Assembly (NCBI RefSeq): GCF_001625215.2
Contig: NC_030386.2
Span: 21,112,545 to 21,176,544 of the forward strand
DNA length: 64,000 bases
DNA from: Daucus carota subsp. sativus
Taxonomy: Eukaryota > Streptophyta > Magnoliopsida > Apiales > Apiaceae
Direction: 5' to 3'
Shown: one piece after another, positions 48,154-60,016 of the stretch
How positions within the stretch are numbered: position 1 is the stretch's first letter
How the letters are laid out: every line of letters begins with the position of its first letter
The notes under the pieces: generated by a model
Told to the model about the DNA's origin: nothing
Databases searched by the model: none
Seen by the model: the letters and a program-made list of their open reading frames with translations, nothing else
Position numbers and translations under genes: made by a program

Positions 48154-48860
48154 ATGGCTTCCAAGTATGAACAACTAGTCATGCTATTATTTGTAGCAGC
48201 TGCATTGCTGGCAGTGAGTGATGCTAACAGAAACTTCACTAATGGGCCTCAAAGTTGGAATCCTGGCTTCAACTTTACTTCCGGCTGGCCATGGAATTCC
48301 CCCAACACTCCACAGAATTACAGCACTCCTCCGGGCTTCAATTTTACGGCTGGCTGGCCATGGAAAGGTCCAAATGTTAGGCAGCGTTCCAGAAGGATCG
48401 TCGTTGGCGACGACCAGAAATGGCAATTTGGCTTTAACTACACAAACTGGGCTATCAAGAACGGCCCCTTTTATCTCAATGACACTCTAGGTATTCCTAT
48501 ACACAATTACACACATATATATGTTACTAAAATGCATGCTACTAAAATTTGTAGTTGTTTTTGTTTCCGCATTTACTTATGCATGTGAAATTTGCCACTG
48601 CAGTGTTCAAGTATGATCCGCCAAGCAATACTACATTTCCTCACAGTGTGTATCTGCTACGAAATTATCGTAGTTTTGTGAATTGCGACCTACGTGGGGC
48701 GAAAAAGTTGGCATCAGTGACACAAGGTGGAGGAACTGGCTTTGAGTTGGTGTTGAAAAACCGGAAGCCTTACTATCTGGCCTGTGGTGAACGCAATGGC
48801 TTCCATTGCAAAGTTGGCCTCATGAAATTCTCCGTCATTCCCCTTATTCGTTGGACTTAA
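48154..48860 (+). CDS. Secreted phytocyanin-like copper protein with two N-terminal GWPW repeats (gene 2)
   Basis: Tandem paralogue of the 40877-41690 gene. Exons 48154-48490 and 48604-48860 give 197 residues with the same intron position and phase. The signal peptide is residues 1-24 (ending AVSDA). Two 23-residue repeats follow (Trp 45/47 and 68/70) instead of three; the exon is 66 bp shorter, about one repeat. A basic RQRSRR precedes IVVGDDQKWQFGF. The domain keeps the His of FPHS, the Cys of LACGER, the His of FHC and the Met of GLMKF, so copper binding is plausible. The coding sequence is intact, and domain conservation (DQKW, WAIKNGPFYLNDTL, VFKYDPPSNTTFPHSVY) implies constraint. Function unknown. 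Confidence 0.88.
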
Positions 48861-49189
48861 TAAAGAACAGACCTGTCCATATATATCAACGATCAAGTAG
48901 CGAAGAAGATTTATGTGTTGTTTGAGATTGAATTGTTAGTTCTTGTCAGGACAAATAAATGAAAAGTTATGTTTGGAGTTCACAGTATTAAAATAAAAGT
49001 TTGAAAAGTTCCCCTTTATGTATTTGCATGTCTATAGGATGCTCCTGGCATTTGTAGCATCTTTTGTAATTTCTAGATCATATTTATGTTAAGACTTTTG
49101 ATCAAAATTCGATTCAAAAATCTTAAACATTGCAGCTAATCTCAAATTAATAGTTAACTTCACATAGTGATTGTTTCCTCTTTCCAACT

Positions 49190-49745
49190 CTTTACCGTCA
49201 GCTTCACATGTCACCAGTCTTGAACCTGTGACGACAAATGAGGTAGCATATATGTGAGCTTCACGATCCATGGAACCAGGTTGAAGTTTTGTCGGAAGCA
49301 AACTTTTTGGCCTGTCATCCAATCCCAAAACCAGAGACTTCCATCATCACCTCCTGTGACCATCAAACCATCCTTATTGACTGCCATTGCGTTAATCATT
49401 CTGTTATGCCTTGAAGCCATGTTAACTTGTTAAGCATAGACTCCCCTCTTAGAAGATTGTATTTCTTGATGTTTTCAGGTGAAGCAGATGCAAAATTATC
49501 CTCATTGTGGAACCAGTGCTCTTACAGACTTCTTATGGTGTCAGGGTTCCCATTCCCAAAATTTTATAGTGGTATCATTGGAGGTGGTTAAAATTTAAAA
49601 CCTGTGGATCTGTAGACCAAGTAAAAACCAAACAAATTGTGCTATCATGCCCAGAAAGTGCATGAACTTGAACTTTGGTGAGTTCAAGTTCCAGTGACCA
49701 CAACATTAATTGTATAGGATGAAGAGCCATGCAGTAAACATTCTT
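49190..49745 (-). pseudogene. PRL1 (WD40, spliceosome-associated) pseudogene fragment
   Basis: Minus-strand reading frames carry VYCMALHP, VQVHALSGHDSTICLVFT, a damaged HHKKSVRA segment, then INAMAVNKDGLMVTGGDDG, LWFWDW and TGSRLVTCEAD. This is the order of WD40 blades in the plant PLEIOTROPIC REGULATORY LOCUS 1 protein. Frameshifts, stops and small deletions separate the pieces. No introns are evident across roughly 190 codons, although PRL1 genes are intron-rich, which suggests an RNA-derived copy. Not functional. Confidence 0.85.
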
Positions 49746-49929
49746 ATAGAGTTTAAAAGTGAAAAGGCCCAAGAAGGTGATGACAAGTTCACCCCATTGG
49801 TATCCTGCATACTGCGAATCTTTCAGAAAGGAAAGTTAGCAAACAAATGTGCCAATTTGCCTGGATTTTCTTTATGACTAGAAATAATAGAGAATTTATC
49901 AACACAAGAGAGCAAAACCAATCCAGCAA

Positions 49930-50258
49930 GTTCATGCTGACAACTCCAGCAAAGTGGAATGCCTTTAACGTCATCTGTCTTCCTGGCTCACCGATACTAT
50001 GTGCAACAATTGCTCCAATTTCAGATCCAACATCAACTACCTTTTGATGATCCTTCCGCACATACTTTGAAGAAATTCAGACAATGATTTACTGAAGGCC
50101 TCTGAACAACCCCTTTCGGGATTCATAACATGTTCTGCGAGTTCTCCTCAACGACCTTAAATAATATCTGACGATAACATCCCATTTGTTCTTCAGGAGG
50201 GCAGTCCGCCAATCAATTGCTGGCCAACACAAGCAACCATCTGACTAATATTGAAGGG
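49930..50258 (-). pseudogene. RNA polymerase III largest-subunit (NRPC1/RPC1) pseudogene fragment
   Basis: Minus-strand pieces NISQMVACVGQQ (near 50258), [29 protein letters not shown] and [34 protein letters not shown] occur in the order of the polymerase largest subunit. The FHFAGVxSMN ending fits Pol III better than Pol II, from memory. Frames are shifted and interrupted by stops, and an internal segment after CVGQQ is missing. The sequence after SMN looks like retained intron. It lies about 190 bp from the PRL1 fragment on the same strand. Confidence 0.78.
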
Positions 50259-50464
50259 TTAGTGCGATTTTTTGGAAATAAATTGTGACATAATGAGGGG
50301 GCAGTTCCTCCAGTGCAAGCTTTTCAGACAGAGTGTAGCAGCTTCCGCTCATATATCATATAAAACTCTGGCAATCTGAGCTTCTAATGTAATGTCTGAA
50401 CAACATCACAACCATTTTATTACTCAGTAAATTACCAGCAGAGATTTTACAATCTTTATCATAA

Positions 50465-50868
50465 GAGTAATGCTACGTTCACAGAGAGGGATACAGAAGT
50501 ATGTACAGAATGACGTGGATTCCACTATCATCTGTATATGTGTACTATGTTATTATTATTTAGGAAAAATTGTTAGATCATAAATATAATAATACAGATA
50601 TAATTACTATATTGGATAACAGATTTAAAAGAAAACATATTATAGATATAACCCATGTGTATAATAAATAGTAGTACTCAGAGCTGAAAAAACATAATAG
50701 AGTATACCGTTAAAGAAAAACAACAACAGAGAAAACATATACAGATGATAGTGGAATACATGTAGCTAAAGAAAAATAACAATAGAGTACACATGTCCAG
50801 ATGATAGTGGAATCCATGTCATTCTGTACATATTTCTGTACCCCTTTCTGTAAACGTAGCATTTCTAT
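50465..50868. mobile_element. MITE with about 70-bp terminal inverted repeats
   Basis: The left arm, from AATGCTACGTTCACAGAGAGGG through ATTCCACTATCATCTG, is matched in reverse by the right arm ending CTGTAAACGTAGCATT. The inner motif CAGATGATAGTGGAAT occurs once more near 50742. The superfamily is not clear and no target duplication was found. Confidence 0.75.
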
Positions 50869-52752
50869 TATTTAAAACATCACCTGGCTAATATTATCGA
50901 TCTACCCTGCACTCAGCTTGGCCATATTTCATATGCAGAAGCGGAATGTGCTTTTCTATGTTATGACTTGTTACGCGCCCAGGATAAGTCAAAATTTTAG
51001 CCATCACCATAGGAATCACGACCTCTGTAATTTTAAGATTAGAATCTGGCGATATGATATGACAGTTCTCCCACTCTATTCAACTCGCTTTACCAACAAA
51101 TTTCCATAAATTATTATATTACATCCTAATAGGATTCATTTGTGCAAGATAGTTAACCATCATTTTCAAGGACTGTTTCAGAATCAAGGAAGCTTCAATA
51201 AAATTACCAAAAAAAGAAAGGAGAAAGCATATAATGGTGACTTCTCCCTCAGACATTCGATATTTTCCAACAGCAGAATCGGGATACCATGTCATTTGGA
51301 TCAAGAAATGTCATCTTTGCGTTGGGAATTTTGCTACAAGGAATAATGTGACCTGGAACTCATCAAGTTGTTGGAAAGAAACATTTAGAATATGGAGATG
51401 AACTAAAAAGAAACTATGGGGCCGTTCGATAAACTTAAAACGACAGTCAATTATAAGCGATAAGTAGGTTATGAAGTGGATTATAAGTCATAACTACAAA
51501 GCAAAAACACGAGTCACATATTCACAACTACTTTTACATTGTGCTGAGAACAGTACTTGACAACTCTAGATATGTAATATTTTAGTATTGATAATTGTGG
51601 CAACACATGGAAGATCTGGAAGCAATCATGGGAGATCAAGTAGTTGATAAATATACCTCATTGTGGGAAAGTGAAGAATCTTCTCTAAGAACTAAGAAGG
51701 GTATTGAGTAGCACAAATTGTTAATGGTGGTCAATATGATGGGATTGTGGCATGTGACTAATCGAGTATTATATGGACCAAGCATTTTTATTCACTAACA
51801 TTACCATTTTAGCTTGGTGGGGAACCAACTCATACTCGTTTGAACACACACAATGATGGAGGGAAAAAGATGCCTTGTGCGGGTTACTATTTTCTAGGCT
51901 TTTGCTTGAATTTGGAAATTACAATGCTGTGAAAAACAAGATATATCAAAGTGATCAAGACATGAGCTCATGATTCTGCTGAGATTTACCTTTGATTTGA
52001 ATTCCCCGTGCTTGATAATGTGGGTGTTTGGCAGGCCGATTTATGGAGTTATAAGTTAAAAGCACTTATTTGTGCCGTTTGTGTAAAAAATCAAAAAGTA
52101 TTTGTAAAAAGTTAAGAATACTAGTTTTTGTTTCATGACTTCTACTTCTTAATCAAACACTTTAATCACTTATAAGTCATAACTTGCTTCTAAAACTTAT
52201 ACTTCACTTTTTTTACTTTAAACAAGTACTTTAAACTCATCCAAACGGCCATATACCTCCAGCACCCAATTTCTTTAACGCAAACCTATCACTATTTTCT
52301 TCGAGCAGCTAGCAATTAAGAGACCTAGGGCCTCTCTGGATACTGTCTCTCTGTAATCATTCATGTAAATAAAAAAAAATATATTTTATATCGAACTTCA
52401 TCAATGTAAATAACTGAAAAATGGGCCAACTACACCAAGTTCAAGTCAAATTTAGAATCCCCGTAGTCTATATAATTAAATTTATTAAACAAATAAGTTT
52501 GATGAGAACCGGAGATATGAGATTTCTACCCAACATACTGTAGACAGAGTAGAGTATATGTGAATCATGAATCAGGGAGAAAGAAAGGACTTTGTTCCAA
52601 GTTTACAACTAAGAAGCTCCTCAATCTCATAATTTATCTTTTCTTTAAGATAGAGTTGAAGTTTGAAACCTGATTCATTTTGTCTCATGCATATTATTAA
52701 ATACATGTATCAAGATTTTAAGATATGAAAGCTTAAACAGGCTAGTATAATA
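50869..52752. other. Intergenic region with MITE fragments
   Basis: A truncated GGGGCCGTTCGATAAAC end at 51418 belongs to the family of the 20998 and 52030 elements. Other short frames (50918-51109, 51119-51346) are not recognisable. Confidence 0.5.
52030..52250. mobile_element. MITE with GGGTGTTTGGC / CCAAACGGCC ends
   Basis: Starts GGGTGTTTGGCAGGCCG and ends CATCCAAACGGCC inverted, with interior arms ACTTATAAGTCATAACTT and TTATAAGTTAAAAGCACTT. Related to the 20998-21241 element. Target duplication unclear. Confidence 0.55.
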
Positions 52753-53056
52753 CTCCCTCCGTCCCTTTTTATCTGTCCATTTTGGAAAAAAAAACACATA
52801 CCAAGGAATAATTGATTGTATGAACTTTTTCATTAAATACCTCTAATTAATATCTTGAAAATGGTGGAATACCCCTACTTTATGTCTTGAAAACATGAAT
52901 TCAACCAAGTTTTAAATAAGTCAAGCTTTGAAAATTGAAATTATGGAGATATATTTGAAAAACTATCATTAAATTAGTTTTGAAAGTATAAATGGACAGA
53001 TAAATAGGGACAAATTCTTACTTCCAAAGTGGACAGATAAATAGGGACGGAGGGAG
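52753..53056. mobile_element. Stowaway MITE
   Basis: CTCCCTCCGTCCCTTTTTAT and inverted AAATAGGGACGGAGGGAG with TA on both sides. The right end holds a short direct repeat of AGTGGACAGATAAATAGGGA-like sequence. Confidence 0.87.
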
Positions 53057-55209
53057 TAGTAGAAAGTATGATCTAGGTTCGGGATTATAAAAGATTTGCA
53101 TGGCTAGCTGGTGCAGTTTATCAATCTGTACTATTATGTGTACATACAATATAAAATACTGCCTCGATCTAAAGAAGTGCATTGTTTATACACTTTCTAA
53201 TCACTTAATTATTGGTAATTACTTATCATGCACATGGACAGATACTTAAAATACTCTGTCAATTACATAAGCTTTGATTAGCATTTAGCAGGCAGTATCT
53301 TCGAGTTTTGATACTAATGTAATAATTTCACCATTATTGCTTTCTTTTTCTCATCTCAAACGATGGTGTGTTCATTTCTACTCTGTCATACTATGGAGAA
53401 TTGATGATTAGTGAACTTAACCAAATGACCCTAATCACCCTTGTCAATCTGGAATGCAATCTCGGTTTCGAAGGGATCTACATCATTTAAAATAAGAAGG
53501 TTTGAACATTTTAGAAATACAAGTCAAGAACTAATATATGCTAATTTAGTATTTTTGGATCGATCTGTGATTGATTATTAAATTCGGTATACATGTGTTC
53601 GTAGATTTGAATTTCATAAATAATATTAAGCCTGACCCGACCGGATGTAATGAAACTGTCAGGATTCTGTAAACTTGTATGCGATACAACAATTTATCAG
53701 TGATGGGTTGTTGAGTTTGATATGTTGATTATAATTTTTTCCCCAGAATTTTTGAGATGATATACGACAAGTTTTTGAATATAGAATAGGATTTTAATGT
53801 TATTGAATTAGGTCATAGGCTTGGTTATTATAGTTTACAGTATTATAATCTTCATAAAATATTCATCATTCATGAATATCACAAACAACAAAGTAGACGA
53901 ATGCTGATGTTTCATTTTCTCAAGCAATTAGTTATCCAACAGTAAATTCTTTTTAATATTTTTGAACAATTATCACTCAGTCCAAAACTTCATCATTTGG
54001 AAACCAAGGTAAAATAGTCCATACGGGACAAGGAGTTGTGAGTGTATAAAACTGCAAGTGGTCTGTTTATAAATAAATATAGTTTTAGGTAAAGATTCGA
54101 GAAGCACTGAGTGGTTGGGTTACTGTCTTACTGATATAGAGTAACCTGTTCTACTCTACTCCCTCCATTAACGTAGATTGTGAAATACTATCGGCTCAGG
54201 ATCCACACAAATGATCGGAGCTTGATCAATCTCAGATGAGTGCATTCCATTAAATCATTCGTTGAAATATGGTATTTGGTTCACCTAAATGTGGCATGCT
54301 CATTATAAATTGGATGTCTTGTATAGAGACCTCATGATTTTACATTGATGTACGATGTTAGCATTACTCTTTGATATAACACATTTAAGTATTTGTTATC
54401 AACTTGAAAGTATTTGACTTTTAGCCAATTACTGATAGAGTAATTTATAAAAAATTTTGAGGCAGATTTATCTTGGAATTAATCAGTGGAATCAAATGTT
54501 TAGTGACTAATCCGATAGTCAGAATTAACTGAAGTGATTAATCGGGACTCCAATCAGGTATAAATATACTTCCTCCGTCCCCTTTTACATATCCATTTTG
54601 ACTTTTGATCAGTCAAATTGACTATATTTTGATCGAACTTTACATGTATTAGATAATTGAGAAAAATAACAAAAGTTATACTATTAGAAAATATATTTAG
54701 TCTATTTTAATATGCAATTTTCAGATTTTAGAAATAATGAGTAGATAATTTGTCATGTTTAGTCAAAAATTGATCAATTTAACTCTTCGAAAAGCAAAAT
54801 GGACATGTAAAGAAGGACGGGGAGAGTATAATTTAAAAATTATGATATAAATATATAATTTTTCTGTTTTTTTCAGTCCACTTGTTTTTAAAATGGTGAT
54901 ACACACCTGGTCACAATTTACATTCGTCGTGTGTCATGACACAAGGAGACTTCCTAGTGAAATGTTACGTATCAACTTCGTTCTCCATCTCCTTCATAAT
55001 AACTTGTATCACCCCACCTTATAGAACCCAATAAAGAGAGAGAGCCCAACCTACCTATTCTTCTCTCTCACTCTGTTTCTTCACTTCACCACAAGATAAA
55101 ACAGAGCACAACACCAGATCATCACCATATAAATATTTTCACATAATACTTTTATCAAACACTTTCGACACTACACTCAAACTTTCAATACTACATTTTT
55201 TGCATTAAT
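53057..55209. other. Upstream region of the CDPK-related kinase gene
   Basis: AT-rich, with a solo CTCCCTCCATTAACG end at 54160 and the Stowaway element at 54569-54826. The last 190 bp, rich in TC and AC, are the likely promoter-proximal leader of the kinase gene. Confidence 0.5.
54569..54826. mobile_element. Stowaway MITE
   Basis: CTTCCTCCGTCCCCTTTTAC and inverted GTAAAGAAGGACGGGGAGAG with TA at both flanks. It ends about 380 bp before the kinase ATG. Confidence 0.82.
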
Positions 55210-58200
55210 ATGGGAACATGCACATCCAAGCCTCCCCGGCCGAATCTCTACGCGCCGCCGGGAGAAGAAATCGTGTACACCGAAGACGACGTCAAATCTC
55301 CGGCCAAGAATGATTCGAATGCCGGAAAGAAAACACCCATGTTCCCGTTTTACACGCCGAGTCCTGCGCATTACTTGTTCGGCAAGAAATCGGCGTCTTC
55401 GCCGGCGAACTCCACGCCGAGGAAGTTTTTCAGGCGGCCGGCTTCGCCGGCGAAGCATATAAAGGCGGTGTTGTTGAGGCGGAGAGGCGGCGGGAAGGGG
55501 GCGGATGAGGAAGAGGAGTGTGGAGGGCTGGACAAGAGCTTTGGGTTCTCCAAGGAGTTCAAGAGTTGTTATGAAGTTGGGAAAGAAGTGGGGAGAGGGC
55601 ATTTTGGGTATACTTGTGCTGCTAAGTGTTTGAAGGGGGAGCTTAAAGGTCAACAAGTTGCTGTCAAGATCATTTCTAAGTCTAAGGTCTTTTTTCACCC
55701 TGTTCTATGTGTTTCTCATTAATATTTGGGATTTTATTAGAATTTCTGTTTTGGGTATTTTTCGAATTTCTTGTTGCTGTCCTATTTTAGTTATCTGAAG
55801 GGTTTTTTTTGTGCCAATTATGTTTTGAATGCTAGATGACAACTGCAATTGCAATCGAGGATGTGAGAAGGGAAGTGAAAATTTTGAAAGGTTTAAAAGG
55901 ACATGAAAATCTTGCCCAATTCTATGATGCATTTGAAGACAAAGATAATGTCTATATAGTACTGGAGTAAGCTCTCATAGACGTGTTTTTTGTTGCAAAT
56001 ATAGCTCATCATCGTCTTGTTTTCTTCCAGAATACTGACTATATTCTGGATATTTCGTTGTAGACAATATTAATTTTGAAGATTGCCTCTTGTATTGCGA
56101 CCTAGAATTTTCATAGGATGTGGATGCTAACCAACTTCATTTGTTAATTTCAGGCTTTGTGAAGGGGGAGAGCTCCTTGACAGAATACTTGCAAGGTGTT
56201 TCTTTTATTAGTATGTAGCAATTGTTTGCTTTGTCCACAACCTATGGTCATCGGTCTTGTTTCTATATTTCTCTTTATGATAAGTTTGCGTTGAATCTTT
56301 TGTTAATTTTTATGAACTACTGTAATCGACAGGGGTGGAAAATATTCAGAAGATGATGCAAAGGCTATTATGGGGCAAATTTTAAAAGTCGTTGCATTTT
56401 GCCATTTACAGGGTGTAGTGCACCGGGATCTTAAACCGGAGGTAAAGCTCATTCTCTCATTAATCTTTTCCTTAACTAGATTATCTAGTGCAAACAGGAT
56501 TCGCAAACTTAAAGTTGATCTCTGCAGAAATTTATTTGGTTTTGTAACTTGTCGTGTGGATGTTAAACTTTACTGTAACTTTTACTGGAGCAGAATTTTC
56601 TATTTAGCACAACGGATGAAAACTCTCAGTTAAAAGCAATAGACTTTGGGCTGTCTGATTTTGTTAGACCAGGTCAGCATCATTTCAACTGGATCGTACA
56701 AGAATGTGTTTTGATTGTAACTCTAGGACAGCATTACTAACTGCCTATTACATTTGCAGATCAGAAACTGAATGACATTGTCGGAAGTGCGTACTATGTG
56801 GCACCCGAAGTTTTACATAGATCTTACAGCACAGAGGCTGACGTATGGAGTACAGGTGTTATAGTGTATATACTTCTGTGTGGAAGTCGCCCATTTTGGG
56901 CCCGAACTGAGTCTGGCATATTTCGAGCAGTTGTTAAGGCTGATCCAAGTTTTGACGATGAACCTTGGCCTTCATTATCCTTGGAGGCTAAGGATTTTGT
57001 CAAGCGTCTTTTGAATAAAGACCCTCGTAAACGAATGACTGCGGCACAGGCTCTTAGTAAGTCTCCCTCTCCCTCTCTCCCTACCTCTTTGAGGACATAA
57101 TTTCTGATTCCGCCCCCCTCCCACTCCCCCCTACTCCCTCTTTCTCAGAATATATTATTTTTGATCAACAGAGTTGTTTTTTCCTTAACTCTTAATTGTC
57201 TTTATTTCAGGTCATTCCTGGATAAGGAGTCACAAAGACATAGAAGTCCCACTTGACATTAATATATTCAGACTTATGAAAGTTTACATGCGATCAACAC
57301 CATTGCGCAAGGCTGCCTTAAGGGTGTGTGTATGATTTAAAGTAGAAATGCATCACTTCTAAGTACATTCCTTTCAAATTGAACAATGCACTGTACAATC
57401 CAGATTTTGCTCTTTCTGAACTAGAACATGAACACTCTGACCTGATGTTATGTAAATAGTAAATATTTTAAGATGATATGTAGTTTATCTTCTAAGATGA
57501 TGAACAAAAGTCATTAGCTCTGTTTATACATGCACACTCTGACCTGATGGGCACCTAAGTTATGGCATATTTCTTGAGGCATTGGTCAATTCTTGTGCTT
57601 AGTTATCAGAAGAGCCATAAGCCTTTTCTATTACTTATATATTGTTTCCTTAATCTGTTTATTTCATAAACATATCAACTTGTGATGATTTCCCATTGCT
57701 CCTCTTCTCATGCTTGGCCTTCTTTGTACTACAGAAGCATTTTGTGTGTCATTACATCTCTTATGTTTAGGTTCAGCCATAATTGTATATGTATTAAATT
57801 GTGTACGTTCTGTCCTTGAGCTTTCATCTTTTGCAACATTTTGTGTAGTATCTTAGCAAGAGTACCCATATCAGCTAAGAAGTCTAGCTAAAAGTAAAAA
57901 GTTCAACTATTAGATGTAATAACGTAAACTCCACCATTTGTGTGAGGGAGCCTGTAAGATCAAAATTTAAAACTGATTTCACTTTCAAATTCACAGGCAT
58001 TATCAAAGACATCGACACCAGACGACGTTTTTTACCTGAAGAAGCAGTTTGCTTTGTTGGAGCCAAATCAAAACAACAGCATAAACTTGGAAAGCATAAA
58101 TTCGGTATAGTTTCCATATATAATATTTCTCATAGGTTGGGATGTGTACATTACATTATATTGTATAAATGTGCTTGTACACATGTTTGAGCAGGCACTG

Positions 58201-59022
58201 ATGAAACATGAAACAGATGCTATGAAGGAGTCTCGGACACCTGATTTCCTGACATCAGTAAGGAAGACGAGCTCTAGTTATTTGCATGTGTTTTGAGTTT
58301 TCTCTTTAATTATGGATCTTTTGTTGACGCAATTCAATTTCTTTCACCAGCTAAATGTTCTCAAGTACAGAAGGATGAATTTTGAAGAGTTCAGCGCAGC
58401 TGCACTTAATGTCCATCAGATGGAAGCACTAGATCAGTGGGAACAACATACTCGTTGTGCATATGAAATTTTTGAGAAGGATGGAAACAGGGCAATTGTT
58501 ATCGAAGAACTGGCATCAGTGAGTTCTTACTTTCTTCTCTTCTTTTTCTAAGAAATTCGATGATCCATGAAGAAAACTGTATACTTATTTTAACACCTGC
58601 ACTTGCTTGGCTGAGTTGTGTCTCAAAATTATAAATCAATATTTTCTAGGAAACCCATCATAGAATTAGGAATTACTTGTTTTGAGTTTTTAAATGATAT
58701 AAAACCAGAGAAAAAGGGTCAGGACTTTGTAGTGGTGGGCAGGAGTTTTAATTACAATTAGAAGCTATCATCGACAGCAAAGATAAACAAATCCTATAAC
58801 AAAATCAACAAAACTGTAATGGCTTGCAGCAATACTTAGTTTGTCCATCACTACTTACTCGAGTTATATGTGGATTTTTAGGAACTCGGTGTTGGTCCTT
58901 CAGTCCCTGTGCTTTCCGTGATCCGTGACTGGATAAGGTCTAATGATGGAAAGTTGAGCTTTCTTGGATTTGTCAAATTGTTACATGGAGTTTCTACACG
59001 AAGTATCGGGAGCACGAAGTAA
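55210..59022 (+). CDS. CDPK-related serine/threonine protein kinase (CRK)
   Basis: Eleven exons join in phase to 575 residues, the normal CRK length: 55210-55686, 55836-55966, 56154-56195, 56333-56441, 56594-56672, 56760-57056, 57211-57323, 57997-58104, 58195-58257, 58351-58518, 58882-59022. MGTCTSKP supplies a myristoylation Gly2 and a palmitoylation-type Cys4, so plasma-membrane attachment is likely. A basic Pro/Ser-rich variable region follows. The kinase domain (about 121-383) has [15 protein letters not shown] (Lys near 153), HRDLKPE (Asp near 249), DFGLSDF (Asp near 270) and SAYYVAPE. The C-terminal region (about 416-570; [55 protein letters not shown]) has degenerate EF hands, as expected of CRKs. 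All introns are GT-AG. The exact CRK member is not resolved. Confidence 0.95.
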
Positions 59023-59668
59023 GGGTAGCAGTATGTTTGAGAATAGCATAGATAGGAAAACTGGAAAGGAAGTACTACAACTTGGATATATTCTACGAAG
59101 TTGGTGCACTGCGACCATCTCGGCTTCCCAGCAAGAACATCTGTAAAAACAGTAGCAGCTTCACATCAAAGTTATTGTCTTTGTAATTTCTTCTTCCAGA
59201 TATAATACACAGTCTCTTCTGTTCCAAATACAAATGCTGAACCACACCTCACCAACTGCTGTAAAATCAAATTTAGTTAGTGAGCTTGTGGCATTTTTTT
59301 GCAAATATATTGGCTCTTAGCATATATGCTTCGTGTTTTTACAATAACATTGCATCCGTAGGTGGGAACGATGATACATATAATTTTTGTTCTTGCATTT
59401 ATTAAATTTTAAAATTCAAAGGGTCAACAACATTGAGTCTTATTAATACAGTAATAGCTGAGAGTTTTATTATCAAGTTCTTATTTGAACATATATGCTT
59501 TCCTTCAACTGCAGTGTTTCTCCTCCACCTGGGTTTTTGTCGGTGATGCATGGCGCACCTCAGTTTACACTGCACATATACACTTTCATAGTTTAAAAAA
59601 CGAGTAAAAAGAAAGTACATTATCAGTACAATGATCTGTCACGTAAACGCGATGAGGGAAAGAAAAAC
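59023..59668. other. 3' flanks between the kinase and nsLTP loci
   Basis: Includes the kinase 3' UTR and, from the other side, the nsLTP 3' end. No additional gene is seen; the frame at 59402-59620 is unrecognisable. Confidence 0.5.
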
Positions 59669-60016
59669 TTACGTATTGCAATCAAAACTAGGATCAGCTG
59701 AGAATATGAAAGGAAGTCCACATTTCCCTGGAAGAGCGTTATAGGTTGGAATACTGGCGGGCCTATTTCTACCGTTTTGCTGGACGCAAGCACAGAGTTG
59801 TCTCCTTTCGGCTGTCGTTTTGGCCGATTTAACAAATGCTTTGTATGCTCCACAGCACTCAGCAGAAAAGCCTTGTGTTTTACCACTCAAGACAAACTGA
59901 CCGCACGCGGCTGATGTTTGCTGGTACTCAGGTCCGTCTCATATAAAGGCCTCCCCGATTTCCAGCGCGACCATCACTGCACAAACAATAAGCAAGAAGG
60001 AAGTAATCCTTGCCAT
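59669..60016 (-). pseudogene. Non-specific lipid-transfer protein (type 1), in-frame stop and missing Cys2
   Basis: From the ATG at 60016 a 24-residue signal peptide (MARITSFLLIVCAVMVALEI..) runs into TGA at 59941-59939. The same frame then continues to 59669 with a recognisable type 1 nsLTP: CGQFVLSGKTQGFSAECC, a 19-residue gap to CAC, KCGLPF and DC near the end. Only seven of the eight family cysteines are present, because the segment with Cys2 is absent (15 residues separate Cys1 from the CC pair, against more than 20 usually). A premature stop and a missing disulfide partner together argue for a pseudogene. nsLTPs normally bind acyl lipids in the apoplast. CGA to TGA would explain the stop. 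Confidence 0.82.

Noticed and set aside
55177..55698. 173-codon minus-strand frame
   Set aside because: Antisense shadow of the GC-rich first exon of the kinase gene.
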